A DNA stretch of 64,000 bases, taken from contig CAZTOZ010000016.1 of the NCBI GenBank assembly GCA_964614535.1, positions 81,824 to 145,823 of the forward strand, written 5' to 3'. Below the pieces are notes generated by a model that saw nothing but the letters and a program-made list of their open reading frames with translations, had not been told where the DNA came from and searched no databases. The position numbers were made by a program, and so were the translations under genes. Shown piece by piece: positions 16,901-27,113 of the stretch (within the stretch, counting starts at the first letter, position 1; each line of letters opens with the position of its first letter). Source of the DNA: JALSHZ01 sp964614535 (lineage in GTDB: Bacteria > Pseudomonadota > Gammaproteobacteria > UWMA-0217).

Positions 16901-18437
16901 GATTCCGCTGGAACACGCCATCGCGTTCCGCACTCCCGGCTCGCAGTTCGCCGGGCTGTCGGCCCGTCCGATCGACGGGCCATCGGTGGAGATGCTGAGC
17001 CATCCGCTCGATTCCGCGATCAAGCTGCTGTTGATCTCCGGCCGCACGGCGGAGGAGCTGGTCATTGCCGTCAAGGGGCTGGTGTCGGGCCAGCTGGAAC
17101 TGCGCGGCAGCCATCTGGCGATCAGCACCGACCAGTTCAGCCTGCCCCGGCGACAGCCCTATGACGCCCCACGCTGGCTGCGGGACCGGGACAAGACCTA
17201 CCTGAGCGAACTGACCGCACCCGGCGGGCTGACCGCCAGCGGCATTTCGCCGAAGACCATCCGCGTCAACTTCCGCCTCGCCCCCGACCTGCTGACCTGG
17301 CAGAACGAGAAGATTCCACTGCATCTGGCCTGGCGCTACAGCGATCTGCCGCTCGAGGACGGCAGCACCCTCGACGTCGGGCTCAACGGCGACTGGCTGG
17401 CGAGCTACTCCCTCGACGACCAGTCGGGCAAGGTACCAAAGATCGACAAGACCACCGGCGAGGCCGACGTGCCGATGATCCACAAACGCAGCATCGTCGA
17501 GCTGCCGGTGCGGCGACTGGTGGGGCTGAACCAGCTCAGCTTCTATCCCAACCTGATCCTGCCCGAGGAGGCCGCGCGCCAGTGCGCCGACATCTATCTG
17601 CGCTACATGACCACCGCCATCGAGCGCGACGCCTATATCGACCTCTCCGATCACTACCACTTCACGCGGCTGCCGGATCTGGCCAAATTCGCCAACCTCG
17701 GCTTCCCGTTCACCCGCTACGCCGACCTGCAGGAGACGGCGGTCATCCTGCCCCATGCCCCCGACAACGACGAACTCCAGTTCATGCTCAATGCCATGGG
17801 CATCGCCGGCGCGGCCACCGGCTATCCCGCTTTCGAGGTCACACTGCTCTACCCCGACGACATCGAGCCGGCCCGCGACAAGGACATCCTGCTGATCGGC
17901 AGCGATGCACGGCAACCGCTGGCGGCGGCCTGGCGGCAATGGATGGCGCTCAATGCCGACGACGAGGGCCACTGGCACCTGCGCAAGCTCTCCCTGCTGG
18001 AGCGGATGTCGCTGTGGTGGAAGGGGGAAAAACTGGAAGATCTCTCTTCAGCCAAACAGATGGTCGAAGCCAACAGCGGCGACCTGACGGCGCTGACCGG
18101 CTTTCGCTCACCGCTCGACGACGACCGTTCCGTCGTCATGCTGGTGGCCAACTCCCCCACCTATCTGCAACAGCTCAATTCCGCGTTGTCGGTGCCTGAC
18201 CTGTTCGCCCTGATCCAGGGGGATCTGACGGTATTCGCCGGCGACGTCATCCACGGCTACCGGGTTCTGCCCAGCTACTACGCCGGCGAAATGCCGTGGT
18301 ACACCTGGGTGCGCTGGTATCTCTCGACCCATATTCTGGCGATGATCCTGCTGACGCTGGTCACCATTCTGGTCGCCGCGCTGGTGCTGAAACTGCTGCT
18401 GTCGGAGCATGCCCGTGAACGTATCGCGAGTCGTTAG
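13974..18437 (+). CDS. bcsAB: Fused cellulose synthase catalytic and periplasmic subunits (BcsA-BcsB)
   Basis: A 1487-residue protein joining BcsA and BcsB. Residues about 30-145 hold membrane helices. The GT2 domain follows: LDDG (196-199), the DxD in FDSDH (244-248), TED (340-342) and QRRRW (378-382). More helices follow, with the gating-loop motif FNVT (502-505). A PilZ domain (about 577-665) has the c-di-GMP arginine motif R581-x3-R585, but its second motif is degenerate. A linker with a hydrophobic segment (about 733-748) leads into the periplasmic BcsB region, which ends in one C-terminal helix. UDP-glucose is polymerised and passed to BcsC. Similar fusions are known in Komagataeibacter (AcsAB). 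bcsZ overlaps the 3' end. Confidence 0.95.
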   Translation: MTSFNRSSPPRRHATASEEPEHGRPVGLLKLVLVIAAIITLLISSIPLTIEQQTLFVLASLGLSLLLRPQNELARYRVIVLILISCIATGRYIFWRLTESLGWFDPNLELSFLDYLFSAGLLLAEIYAWVVLYLGYFQTIWPLHRNVMALPEDDALWPSVDVFIPTYNEPLNVVAPTVLAALDIDWPQDRINVYLLDDGCREAFAEFAAEAGAEYIARESSEGAKAGNINHALEQTDGELVAIFDSDHVPTRNFLLDTVGWFLHDDDLGLLQTPHVFYTPDPVERNLQVFHQVPNEGQLFYGLVQDGNDSWNAAFFCGSCAILRREALEEIGGVATDTVTEDAHTSLLIQKKGWGSAYLNKPLAAGLATERLSAHIGQRRRWARGMLQIFRKDNPLLAKGLSMAQRLSYFNAMLHFLFSLPRIIFLTAPLAYLFFEAYVIQASAVLIAIYALPHIFQAQVANSVMQGRYRHSFWADVYETILSPHLVAPTLTALVAPNKGSFNVTDKGGVIDKDFFDWKSAKFIFLLLVLNIVGLGFAIVRLFWWNPDETGTVLINLAWTIYNSIILGAAISVAWEKRQRREEPRVHRQYDAFVTLPGGKRIRAETRDLALSSISLHVPPDLRLRRGDEVVVEITDGTNSASFRGTAATIVPRHLGVRLAPLPAWEQQELIYFSHGHEHSWDKWYTACEPSKPLASFIEIIRLGIIGAIRAVFGHSDDPEVNARRLHRLGGPATALLLTLVGLLAGQSAPQAGTTTTPAPVPPATAPTTLSGTGESRVLRFSDLGVERPLRLRGGNSQDDVWFHVRADRIVKQGELRLLYTIAADLLEDFTAVAITLNGQPVATVPITRENVDRPLVDVFPIDPLNFSDLNQLAFRLVPKEEENCEKLDPLAISVEIQPESELVLRLNPLDLINDLALFPVPFHDFRDDSRLVLPFLFGERLGQSLPALKAGAILASWFGAKADYLGASFPVYTSSIPLEHAIAFRTPGSQFAGLSARPIDGPSVEMLSHPLDSAIKLLLISGRTAEELVIAVKGLVSGQLELRGSHLAISTDQFSLPRRQPYDAPRWLRDRDKTYLSELTAPGGLTASGISPKTIRVNFRLAPDLLTWQNEKIPLHLAWRYSDLPLEDGSTLDVGLNGDWLASYSLDDQSGKVPKIDKTTGEADVPMIHKRSIVELPVRRLVGLNQLSFYPNLILPEEAARQCADIYLRYMTTAIERDAYIDLSDHYHFTRLPDLAKFANLGFPFTRYADLQETAVILPHAPDNDELQFMLNAMGIAGAATGYPAFEVTLLYPDDIEPARDKDILLIGSDARQPLAAAWRQWMALNADDEGHWHLRKLSLLERMSLWWKGEKLEDLSSAKQMVEANSGDLTALTGFRSPLDDDRSVVMLVANSPTYLQQLNSALSVPDLFALIQGDLTVFAGDVIHGYRVLPSYYAGEMPWYTWVRWYLSTHILAMILLTLVTILVAALVLKLLLSEHARERIASR

Positions 18438-19524
18438 GATGATGGCCGCCGCCCTGCTGCTCGCCCTGGCGCCACCCCTGCTGCCGGCCAAGGCCACGAG
18501 CCACCACGGTGCCGACTGGCCGCAGTGGCAGGCCTACAAGCGCGACTTCATCCAGCACGACGGCCGCGTCATCGAACATTCGCAACACGGCAGAACCACC
18601 TCGGAAGGTCAGGCCTATGCGCTGTTCCACGCGCTGGTGGCCGGCGACCGGCCCGCTTTCGAACAGATCCTGCGCTGGACCGAGAACAACCTGGCCGGGG
18701 GCGACCTGACGAAGCGGCTGCCCGCCTGGCTCTGGGGGCGACGCGACGACGGCCGCTGGGGCGTCCTGGACGACAACGCCGCCAGCGACGCCGACATGTG
18801 GCTGGCCTGGACGCTGCTGGAGGCCGGCCGGCTGTGGCACGAGCCGCGTTACGAAAAGCTGGGCAAGGCGGTACTCGACCGGATCGAGCGGCTGGAGGTG
18901 GTCCGACTGCCCCATCTCGGCCCGATGCTGCTGCCGGGGCCACGGGGGTTTCATCCCGATGCCCACCGGTGGAAGCTCAATCCATCCTATCTGCCGGCAC
19001 AACTGCTGCGCCGTTTCGCCCGTGCCGGGAACCGCCAGCTCTGGCAAACGGTGCTGGACAACAGCCTGACGCTGATCCGGCGCGCCAGTCGCAACGGCGT
19101 CGTCCCCGACTGGCTGATCTACCGTGACGACGGCAGCATCGCCAGCGCCAGCGACACCGACCGCATCGGCTACGACGCCATCCGCGTCTATCTCTGGGCG
19201 GGGATGCTGCCAGCCGGCGATCCGGCCAGGGCCTCGCTGCTGCGCCTGCTGTCGCGCGACTGCGACGCCAACCTGGTGGCGTCGGCGGCGGAGGCCGCCG
19301 GGATACGCATCGCCATCGGGCCGCTGATGAAGGCCACCGGCAACCACCGCTGCCTCAGCCAGCTGGTGCGCGCCGTGGACGCAGCCTGGCACCGTGACCT
19401 GCTCGGCGACCCGGCGCGCTACTATGACCAGAACCTGTCGCTGTTCGCACTCGGCTGGCTGGAGAAACGTTTTGCCTTCACCGCAGATGGGGGTCTGCTG
19501 CTGCCGCGTCATGAAACTCAATAA
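18409..19524 (+). CDS. bcsZ: Endo-1,4-beta-glucanase BcsZ (GH8)
   Basis: A 371-residue periplasmic family 8 glycosidase that trims or edits nascent cellulose. A hydrophobic signal peptide covers residues 11-29. The catalytic acid is probably E66 in RTTSEGQAYA, and the NAASDADMWLAW stretch (123-134) is the conserved aspartate-rich substrate-binding motif. It overlaps bcsAB by 29 bases and bcsC by 14. The ATG at 18409 has GGAG only 1-2 bases away, whereas GTG at 18415 has better spacing, so the true start may be two codons later. Confidence 0.92.
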   Translation: MPVNVSRVVRMMAAALLLALAPPLLPAKATSHHGADWPQWQAYKRDFIQHDGRVIEHSQHGRTTSEGQAYALFHALVAGDRPAFEQILRWTENNLAGGDLTKRLPAWLWGRRDDGRWGVLDDNAASDADMWLAWTLLEAGRLWHEPRYEKLGKAVLDRIERLEVVRLPHLGPMLLPGPRGFHPDAHRWKLNPSYLPAQLLRRFARAGNRQLWQTVLDNSLTLIRRASRNGVVPDWLIYRDDGSIASASDTDRIGYDAIRVYLWAGMLPAGDPARASLLRLLSRDCDANLVASAAEAAGIRIAIGPLMKATGNHRCLSQLVRAVDAAWHRDLLGDPARYYDQNLSLFALGWLEKRFAFTADGGLLLPRHETQ

Positions 19525-22500
19525 CACCGGAAAACAGCTCCTGCTGGCACTGGCGCTCTCGACCATGGCGTCACCAAGGCTCATGGCCGCCAGCCAGCCG
19601 GAGGACATTCGCCAGCTGCTGGTCCAGGGCCACTACTGGGTGGGCCAGGGGCACCCCGATCTGGCCATCGCCGCCTGGGAGAAGGTACTGATGACCGACC
19701 CCGGCAATGAGGAGGCACAAAACGCGCTGCGCGAGCTGAAAGACTTCCACCCATCCCGGATCGACCAGACGAAGCTGGCGCTGGCACGAAAGCTCGCCCG
19801 CCAACACAAATACGCCGACGCGTTGAAGATGTACAAGCTCGCCTTCGCCGGCGGCACGCCCAACAGCTTCTACGCAGCCGAATACTACGAAACCCTCAGT
19901 GGCACCCGTGGCGGCTGGAAACCGGCGATCCGGGCGCTCGACGAGCTGGTACGGAAATACCCCTCCAACGACCACTACCGGCTGGTTCGCGCCCGGGTAC
20001 AGACCTATCACGAATCGACCCGGCGCAACGGCATCGCGACGCTGGCGGAGATGGCCGGCAACGACGACCTCGACGAGACACTGCGCCACGAGGCAGCCAA
20101 GGCGTGGAAGAACGCACTGCTGTGGCTGCCCGGCATCGGTGCCGATCGTGGCCTCTACCAACGCTATCTGGAGGCGTATCCGGGTGATACCGAGATCGAG
20201 AACCGCCTCGCCAATCTCGACCGACTCGGCAAGCACAACACCCTGCAACAGGCCTGGGGCTATCTAAATTCGGGCGAGCTGGACAAGGCCGAGGCCATCT
20301 TCACCCGCCTGCTCCGGGCTTCACCCGACAACGCCGAAGCCCTCGCCGGGCTGGGCCTGACCCGCATGAAGCGGCAACGCTTCGCCGGCGCCAGTGAAGC
20401 GTTGGAGAAGGCGTTGGCCATTGCTCCCGACACACACCGCGATCTCGAACCGGTACTGAAGGAGGCCCGTTTCTGGGCCAACTACAAGAAAGCCGAGCAG
20501 GCCTGGAAGCAAGGCCGTTACCGCCGCGCGCTGAAGGCACTCGACCAGGCCGATGCCCTCCGCCCCAACAGCTACGAGGCGCTGCGGCTGCGTGCCGCCA
20601 TCGCAGCGCGCCGGGGCAATCTGCGCAAGGCCAGCCAACTCTACGACAAGGCGCTGGAGCGGCGTCCCGACGACCCCGAGGCCCGCCGCGGCCTGCTGCA
20701 ACTGCTGATCCAGTCGGGCGACGAGGCGGGGGCATTGCGGTTGCTGCGCAAGCACGACCTGCCGCAACAGGCGTACCGCGAGGCGCGCAACCGTCTCAAG
20801 GCCCAACGGCTCTGGCAACAAGCACGCAACAGCGAGGACCCGCAGGCCGCCATCACCGTGCTGCGCGAAGCGCTGGAGCTGGACCCCGGCAACGCCTGGA
20901 TGCGGCTGGAGCTGGCGCGGCTGCTCGCGGCCCGGGGCGAGCGCGATGAAGCCGCCGCACTGTTCGACGGCTACCTGCGGAGCTTCCCCAACGACCAGGA
21001 GCACCTCTTCGCCGCTGCGATCCTGCTGGCCGAACTGGATCGACCGGAAGCGGCGCTGCAACGCCTGCGAGCCATTCCGCCTGCGTACAAGAACGAGGCC
21101 CAACTGCGTCTCGAGCAACGACTGCAGGCGCGTCTGCAACTGGCCAGGGCCAAGGCATTGATCGCCAAGGGAGACTACCGCGGCGCCACCCTGATCGCCG
21201 AAACGCTGGCCCCGAGCGACGACCCGCAGGTGCGGCTGATATACGCCGAACTGCTGGCCCGGCTGGGGGAGGAAAAGGATGCGCTGTGGCAAGCGCAACA
21301 GGCTTGGAAGCAGGTCGAGGAGGACACCGGCGCGACACTGCAATACGCCACGGTGCTGCTGTTGACGCACCAGTATCAGGCGCTGGACGAGCTGCTGCTG
21401 ACACTGAAGCATCGCCCCGGACTGACCGCCCCGGACCGGGAGGCCATCGCCCGGCTGCGGCTCGGGCTGGAGCTGGAACTGGCCGACAACCTGCGCAAGT
21501 CGGGCGACTACAACGCCGCTTGGCGCCAGCTGCTGCCTTTCCTGCCGCAACACGCCGACGATCCTTCACTGCGCACCCTGCTGGCCAGCATCTACCACGA
21601 TGCCGGCGATTCCGAACGCGCGTTGCAGCTCTACCGGGCGGAGCTGGCGCAGCGGCCAGGCAACCGCGCGGCATGGCACGGCGCCGTCGGCGCGGCGATG
21701 GCGCTGCGGGACTATCCGCTGGCCGACGAGTTGATCGCACGGGGGCTGGAGACCCACCCGGACGACCCCGAGCTGCTGCTGCAGCGGGCCCGTCTCCACT
21801 ACCTGCGGGGCCGTCGTCAGGCGGCGCTCGACGATCTCGACCAGGCGTTGGTGCAGGCACGCGCGCTGCCCCGTTCGACCCGGCAGCGCGCGGCGGAGCA
21901 ATTTCCCCAACCATCGCCCGATGACACGGCCGCGAGCGCCCGCTGGGCGCTCGACGCACGGCGGCTCAAGGCACGGATCGATGCCGAGACCGCCACCACG
22001 CTGACCATCGGCACCTCGATCCACAAACGCAGCGGCACCACCGGGGTGGACGAACTCACCACCACGACACTGCCGCTGGAGTGGCGCAGCACGCTCAATG
22101 CCGACAAGGGCTGGGGGATACGCATCACCCCCACCCTGCTGGACGCCGGCGCGCCGGATGCCGATGTTGCCCATCTGCTCGGCAGTCAGGCCATCCAGGG
22201 GGCAGGCGTCGCCGGGGAGGATCTCGACGACGAGGCGGTGGCGGTCTCGCTCTTCTACGAAGGCCCGCGCTGGGAGGCCGATATCGGCTTGGCCGGCGCC
22301 GGCTTTCTGCTCGACGGCGTGGAAGGGCGCCTCGCCTGGAAACAGCAGGACTTCGCCAGCCAGTCGATCATCGGTGCCGAGCGGCGACGGCTACGGGCGT
22401 CACTGCTCGCCCGGGCCGGACTGCGGGATGGGCTCACCGGCATCGACTGGGGTGGCGTCAACCGCAATGCGGTCACATTCGACCACTATCTGCGCGGCGG

Positions 22501-23113
22501 CGACGACGCCCCCGCCACGATCCACGGCCACGCCAGTTACGCCCTGCTCGAAGGCGAGCACGTCGAGGACAACGGCCAACTCAAGCTCGAAGGCTCGGTA
22601 CAGTGGGGGCTGACCGACGAGACGGCGCTGCGGGCCCGGCTCGGGATCCGTGCCACCTATCAGCATTTCGACAAGAATCTGCGGGGGTTCACGCTGGGCC
22701 AGGGCGGCTACTTCAGCCCGGACCACCATCTGGCGTTGTCGATTCCGCTGGAGATCGACGGCACACGCGGCCCATTCCGTTACGGCCTGTCGGTGGCGCT
22801 CGGCCTGCAATATTTCACCGAGGACGACAGCCCACGCTTCCCACTCGATCCGGCCCTGCAACAGGCGCTCGAGGCCGGCGGCGACAGCCAGCTGGAAGGC
22901 GATGCCAAGAGCAGCTTCACCACCACGCTCCAGGCCGGCTTCGAGTATCGCCTGAATCGTGAGATCGGCATTGGCGGGGTGATCGCATCGACCAACGACA
23001 ACGACTACGACGCCACCGGCATCGGCCTCTATCTGCGCTACTACTTCGACCGCCCCGCCGTGACCCGGCATGGCCAGTGGTGGCGCGACGGCAAGCAGTT
23101 GGGGCTCTGGTAG
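19511..23113 (+). CDS. bcsC: Cellulose synthase outer-membrane component BcsC
   Basis: A 1200-residue protein (E. coli about 1157). A signal peptide (1-26, ending LMAAS) precedes a long array of tetratricopeptide repeats (about residues 30-790, many W-x-x-A-x-x-A patterns). A C-terminal outer-membrane beta-barrel begins near TTLTIGTSIHKRSGTTG. The TPR part spans the periplasm and the barrel lets cellulose out. The ATG at 19511 is preferred to an upstream in-frame start because it gives a clean signal peptide. It overlaps bcsZ by 14 bases. No bcsD, bcsQ, bcsE, bcsF or bcsG is present beside it. It converges with the next gene after 20 bases, with no clear terminator. Confidence 0.93.
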   Translation: MKLNNTGKQLLLALALSTMASPRLMAASQPEDIRQLLVQGHYWVGQGHPDLAIAAWEKVLMTDPGNEEAQNALRELKDFHPSRIDQTKLALARKLARQHKYADALKMYKLAFAGGTPNSFYAAEYYETLSGTRGGWKPAIRALDELVRKYPSNDHYRLVRARVQTYHESTRRNGIATLAEMAGNDDLDETLRHEAAKAWKNALLWLPGIGADRGLYQRYLEAYPGDTEIENRLANLDRLGKHNTLQQAWGYLNSGELDKAEAIFTRLLRASPDNAEALAGLGLTRMKRQRFAGASEALEKALAIAPDTHRDLEPVLKEARFWANYKKAEQAWKQGRYRRALKALDQADALRPNSYEALRLRAAIAARRGNLRKASQLYDKALERRPDDPEARRGLLQLLIQSGDEAGALRLLRKHDLPQQAYREARNRLKAQRLWQQARNSEDPQAAITVLREALELDPGNAWMRLELARLLAARGERDEAAALFDGYLRSFPNDQEHLFAAAILLAELDRPEAALQRLRAIPPAYKNEAQLRLEQRLQARLQLARAKALIAKGDYRGATLIAETLAPSDDPQVRLIYAELLARLGEEKDALWQAQQAWKQVEEDTGATLQYATVLLLTHQYQALDELLLTLKHRPGLTAPDREAIARLRLGLELELADNLRKSGDYNAAWRQLLPFLPQHADDPSLRTLLASIYHDAGDSERALQLYRAELAQRPGNRAAWHGAVGAAMALRDYPLADELIARGLETHPDDPELLLQRARLHYLRGRRQAALDDLDQALVQARALPRSTRQRAAEQFPQPSPDDTAASARWALDARRLKARIDAETATTLTIGTSIHKRSGTTGVDELTTTTLPLEWRSTLNADKGWGIRITPTLLDAGAPDADVAHLLGSQAIQGAGVAGEDLDDEAVAVSLFYEGPRWEADIGLAGAGFLLDGVEGRLAWKQQDFASQSIIGAERRRLRASLLARAGLRDGLTGIDWGGVNRNAVTFDHYLRGGDDAPATIHGHASYALLEGEHVEDNGQLKLEGSVQWGLTDETALRARLGIRATYQHFDKNLRGFTLGQGGYFSPDHHLALSIPLEIDGTRGPFRYGLSVALGLQYFTEDDSPRFPLDPALQQALEAGGDSQLEGDAKSSFTTTLQAGFEYRLNREIGIGGVIASTNDNDYDATGIGLYLRYYFDRPAVTRHGQWWRDGKQLGLW

Positions 23114-23133
23114 CGCGCTGATACCGCCGGTGT

Positions 23134-25125
23134 TCAGATCTCCGAGCTGGCCGCGGCCTGGGCTGGCGTAAGAATGTCGGGGATCATCTCGGGCCCCGCC
23201 TCGAAAGCATCGGCCTGCCCCTGATATATCGACTGCCAGAAGGCCTGGGCCGCCAGCAGCTTGTCCTTCTCTGCCAGTTTCATCCAACGTTGCAGCTCGG
23301 GATCCTTGAGCCCGAAATCTCCCCAGTATTCGAGGAAGGCCAGCAGCAGGTCGGCCATGCGCTCGGTCTCCCACGGTACCGACTTGTGGGACTCGCGCTC
23401 GTGAATCTCTTTCGCCAGCCGGAACTGGTGTGCCTTGTAGTCGATATCGAGCTTGAAGTGGGCCTTGAGGATCTCGTCGGTCAACGACTCCGACCATTTG
23501 CGGTGGAAACGGCAGATGCCGGTGTTGTCACTGAACAGCTCGTAGACCATCCGCTCGACGTTCTTGCGCCCCAATGCTGCGGGCATCATGAACTCGGGGC
23601 CGTAATAGACGTAGTACTTGCCCATGATCGGCATCGGGCTGCCCATGCCCGGCACCCAGTACTGGTTCGGCACCATGTAGCCATACTCCCCGTGGGAGAG
23701 GAAGACGGCGCGGTGCAGTGGCCGGCTGTCGTAGCGACGCGCCATCTCGTAGGCGGCGCCGCGAATACCCTGGCGGAACACTGCGGCGCGCTCATCGAAC
23801 AGGATCGCATCGATCAGCGCCTTGGCGTAACGGGCATTTTTCATGCTGTCCTCGACGACGTCGAAGCTCTCGTCATCGCTGGCGAACCGGAACGCCATCT
23901 GCTCCGGCGGCGGAAAGCCGTAGTCGGCGGCCGGAATCAGATCGTCGCGCAGGCATTCCATCAGCCAGGCGAGATATCCACCGGTCTGGATCGCATCGAG
24001 GCCCAACGCATCGATGTGATCGTTGAGCATTTCGGCGGCGCGCTGGTCGAAGATGCCGGTCTGTGGCCCCAGTGCCTGATAGGGCTCGTAGTCCTTCTTG
24101 TACTTGCCGTTGACCTTTTTGCAGGCCACGGCGCAGGGCTCGCCGCAGTGCTGGAAGTTCTTGGGTTTGATGATCTCCTCGTTGTACTGCTTGAGGTAGT
24201 GGTCGAGGATGAATCGCTGGTGCTGTTCGCGCCGCTCCTCCTCGGTCGCATAGGCGCTGGTGTAGTTGAAACTCAGCAGCCGGTCGGAGACCTGGTACAT
24301 ATTGACGCCGAAGGTGCCACCGGTCTGGAATTTTTCCGAATAGCGGTATTTCTCGGTCACCGCCAGGTCGGTCTTGACCACCTTTTGGCCGAAGTGTTCG
24401 ATGAAATAGCCATCGAGCTCCTTCGAGCTGAGCAGATCGGGATCCTTCCAGTCCCCACCGAAGACACAGCCGACGACGTTGTGTTGCTGCAGCAGCCGGC
24501 TGCCGAGTCCGCCGCGGCCGCACCAGTCCACCACCGGCGTGATCCGCCCCTTGGCGATGGTGCTCGAACCGATGATCCCCTCGGGGGTCCTGGCGGCCGC
24601 CGGCCCGACGGCGAACACCCGCACCTTGCGGCGCTTCTCGTCGTATTCGCCCCCATAGGTGTCGAAGAGATACTGCTGCAGGCCGAAAAAGCCGATCAGC
24701 ACTTCGTCGGCGCTGCCCTGGTAGCCACGCCAGTAGGGTTCAGGATCGACCGGCTCCAGCCGCACCTGGAGTTTGTGGTCCTTGTAGTTGAGAAGCAGCA
24801 CGCTCGGCTCGGCGCACCGCCCGCGCAACGCCACATAGTCCACCGAGAGCCCGTGAAAGGTGTAGGCGGCGCCACCCATGCTGGAGACGTAGAAACCATC
24901 CCATTGCGGGCTGAAGGCACAAAACACCAGTCGCCGCGATCCCGGGATCGAACTCCCGGCCAGCAATCCCTGACCGAAGGTGAAGCTGTCGGGATACTGC
25001 TTGTATCGCCACCAGCCATAGTCCACCGGCCCAAAGATGTTCTGGTTCACGTGGAGGGTATCGACCTGCCACCCGCCGGTGGCGAGATTGACGACCAGTT
25101 CGCGCTGTTCGATGTCGTGCTGCAT
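23134..25125 (-). CDS. Aldehyde:ferredoxin oxidoreductase family tungstoenzyme
   Basis: A 663-residue member of the tungsten-containing AOR family, which oxidises aldehydes to acids (or the reverse) with ferredoxin. Both pterin-binding signatures are present: DxxGLD at 372-377 (DALGLD) and DxxGxC at 533-538 (DNTGIC). The [4Fe-4S] ligands are C327, C331, C335 (HCGEPCAVACKK) and C538; the first spacing is Cx3C rather than the usual Cx2C. The start is placed at 25125, where AAGGA sits 9-10 bases upstream; the 79-residue upstream extension is not family-like. It is a lone gene with no ferredoxin, small FeS subunit or tungstate transporter adjacent. Substrate unknown. Confidence 0.85.
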   Translation of the reverse strand: MQHDIEQRELVVNLATGGWQVDTLHVNQNIFGPVDYGWWRYKQYPDSFTFGQGLLAGSSIPGSRRLVFCAFSPQWDGFYVSSMGGAAYTFHGLSVDYVALRGRCAEPSVLLLNYKDHKLQVRLEPVDPEPYWRGYQGSADEVLIGFFGLQQYLFDTYGGEYDEKRRKVRVFAVGPAAARTPEGIIGSSTIAKGRITPVVDWCGRGGLGSRLLQQHNVVGCVFGGDWKDPDLLSSKELDGYFIEHFGQKVVKTDLAVTEKYRYSEKFQTGGTFGVNMYQVSDRLLSFNYTSAYATEEERREQHQRFILDHYLKQYNEEIIKPKNFQHCGEPCAVACKKVNGKYKKDYEPYQALGPQTGIFDQRAAEMLNDHIDALGLDAIQTGGYLAWLMECLRDDLIPAADYGFPPPEQMAFRFASDDESFDVVEDSMKNARYAKALIDAILFDERAAVFRQGIRGAAYEMARRYDSRPLHRAVFLSHGEYGYMVPNQYWVPGMGSPMPIMGKYYVYYGPEFMMPAALGRKNVERMVYELFSDNTGICRFHRKWSESLTDEILKAHFKLDIDYKAHQFRLAKEIHERESHKSVPWETERMADLLLAFLEYWGDFGLKDPELQRWMKLAEKDKLLAAQAFWQSIYQGQADAFEAGPEMIPDILTPAQAAASSEI

Positions 25126-25319
25126 GGGCTGAAGTCCTTGTTTCTTCACAGGTCTGGCCGCGAGACTACCACAAAGCCGGGCGGGGATTCGTTGCGATAT
25201 GTGGCGCGGTGACCGACCTCTGCCGCCGACGGACGACCAGGGTTCCGGCGGCATTCTCCCGCTCGCTGGGCCGGAGGTTTCACGAGAACCCCCGGGGGGA
25301 CGTCGCTGCAACGCCGGAT

Positions 25320-25342
25320 ATGGGAAAATCCCGCATTCCCAT
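25320..25342. promoter_or_regulatory. Inverted repeat between divergent AOR and methyltransferase genes
   Basis: ATGGGAA (25320-25326) and TTCCCAT (25336-25342) are perfect 7-base arms with a 9-base spacer, in the 249-base gap between two divergent genes. It could be an operator for either. No promoter hexamers are clear around it. Confidence 0.3.
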
Positions 25343-25374
25343 GAACTCTTCGTATGGTCCAATACGCCGGTACG

Positions 25375-25827
25375 ATGAAAACCCTGATCCCGCCCCCGTT
25401 CTATGCAATCGCCTGCGCCGCCATGATGTGGCTGCTGGATCGCCTGCTGCCGGCGGGCGACTGGCTGACCACGCCATGGACGATGGCCGGCCCGGTGCTG
25501 ATGGCGATCGCCTTACTGCCAGCCGTGGCGGCGCTGCTGCACCTTCGCCACCATCGCACCACCATCGATCCCCGCCACCCGGAAAACAGCCGGCGGCTGG
25601 TCACCAGCGGCATCTACGCCTACAGCCGCAATCCGATGTACCTGAGCCTGCTGCTGGCGCTGATCGGCTGGGCCATCACGCTCGGCAATCTCACCGCCCT
25701 CGCCTTCCCTCCCCTGTTCGCGGCCATCGTCACGCAGCTGCAAATCGTGCCCGAGGAGCGGATCTTGGCACGGCGCTTCTCCACGGCGTTCGACGACTAC
25801 CGCCAACGGGTGCGGCGCTGGTTGTGA
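25375..25827 (+). CDS. Isoprenylcysteine carboxyl methyltransferase-like membrane protein
   Basis: A 150-residue membrane protein of the ICMT/phospholipid methyltransferase (NnrU/PEMT-like) family. The signature is HRTTIDPRHPENSRRLVTSG followed by IYAYSRNPMYLSL, the conserved SAM and substrate region (RNPMY). C-terminal EERILARRF and YRQRVRRWL match the family's EExxLxxxFxxxYxxYxxxVxRWL pattern. Four hydrophobic segments are expected. Its substrate is not identifiable; bacterial relatives methylate small or lipid substrates. ATG 25375 is used; an upstream in-frame ATG at 25354 is possible. Confidence 0.8.
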   Translation: MKTLIPPPFYAIACAAMMWLLDRLLPAGDWLTTPWTMAGPVLMAIALLPAVAALLHLRHHRTTIDPRHPENSRRLVTSGIYAYSRNPMYLSLLLALIGWAITLGNLTALAFPPLFAAIVTQLQIVPEERILARRFSTAFDDYRQRVRRWL

Positions 25828-25833
25828 AGTGGC

Positions 25834-27054
<1,221 letters not shown>

Positions 27055-27113
27055 CGATACCGCTCGCTTGACGTAGGAAAGGGTGGCGGCATTCTACCGC
27101 AGATGGCACCGGG

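Noticed and set aside
25126..25362. 79-residue N-terminal extension of the AOR-family protein
   Set aside because: The sequence is Arg/Pro/Gly-rich and not family-like; ATG at 25125 has a good ribosome-binding site and matches the AOR N-terminus.
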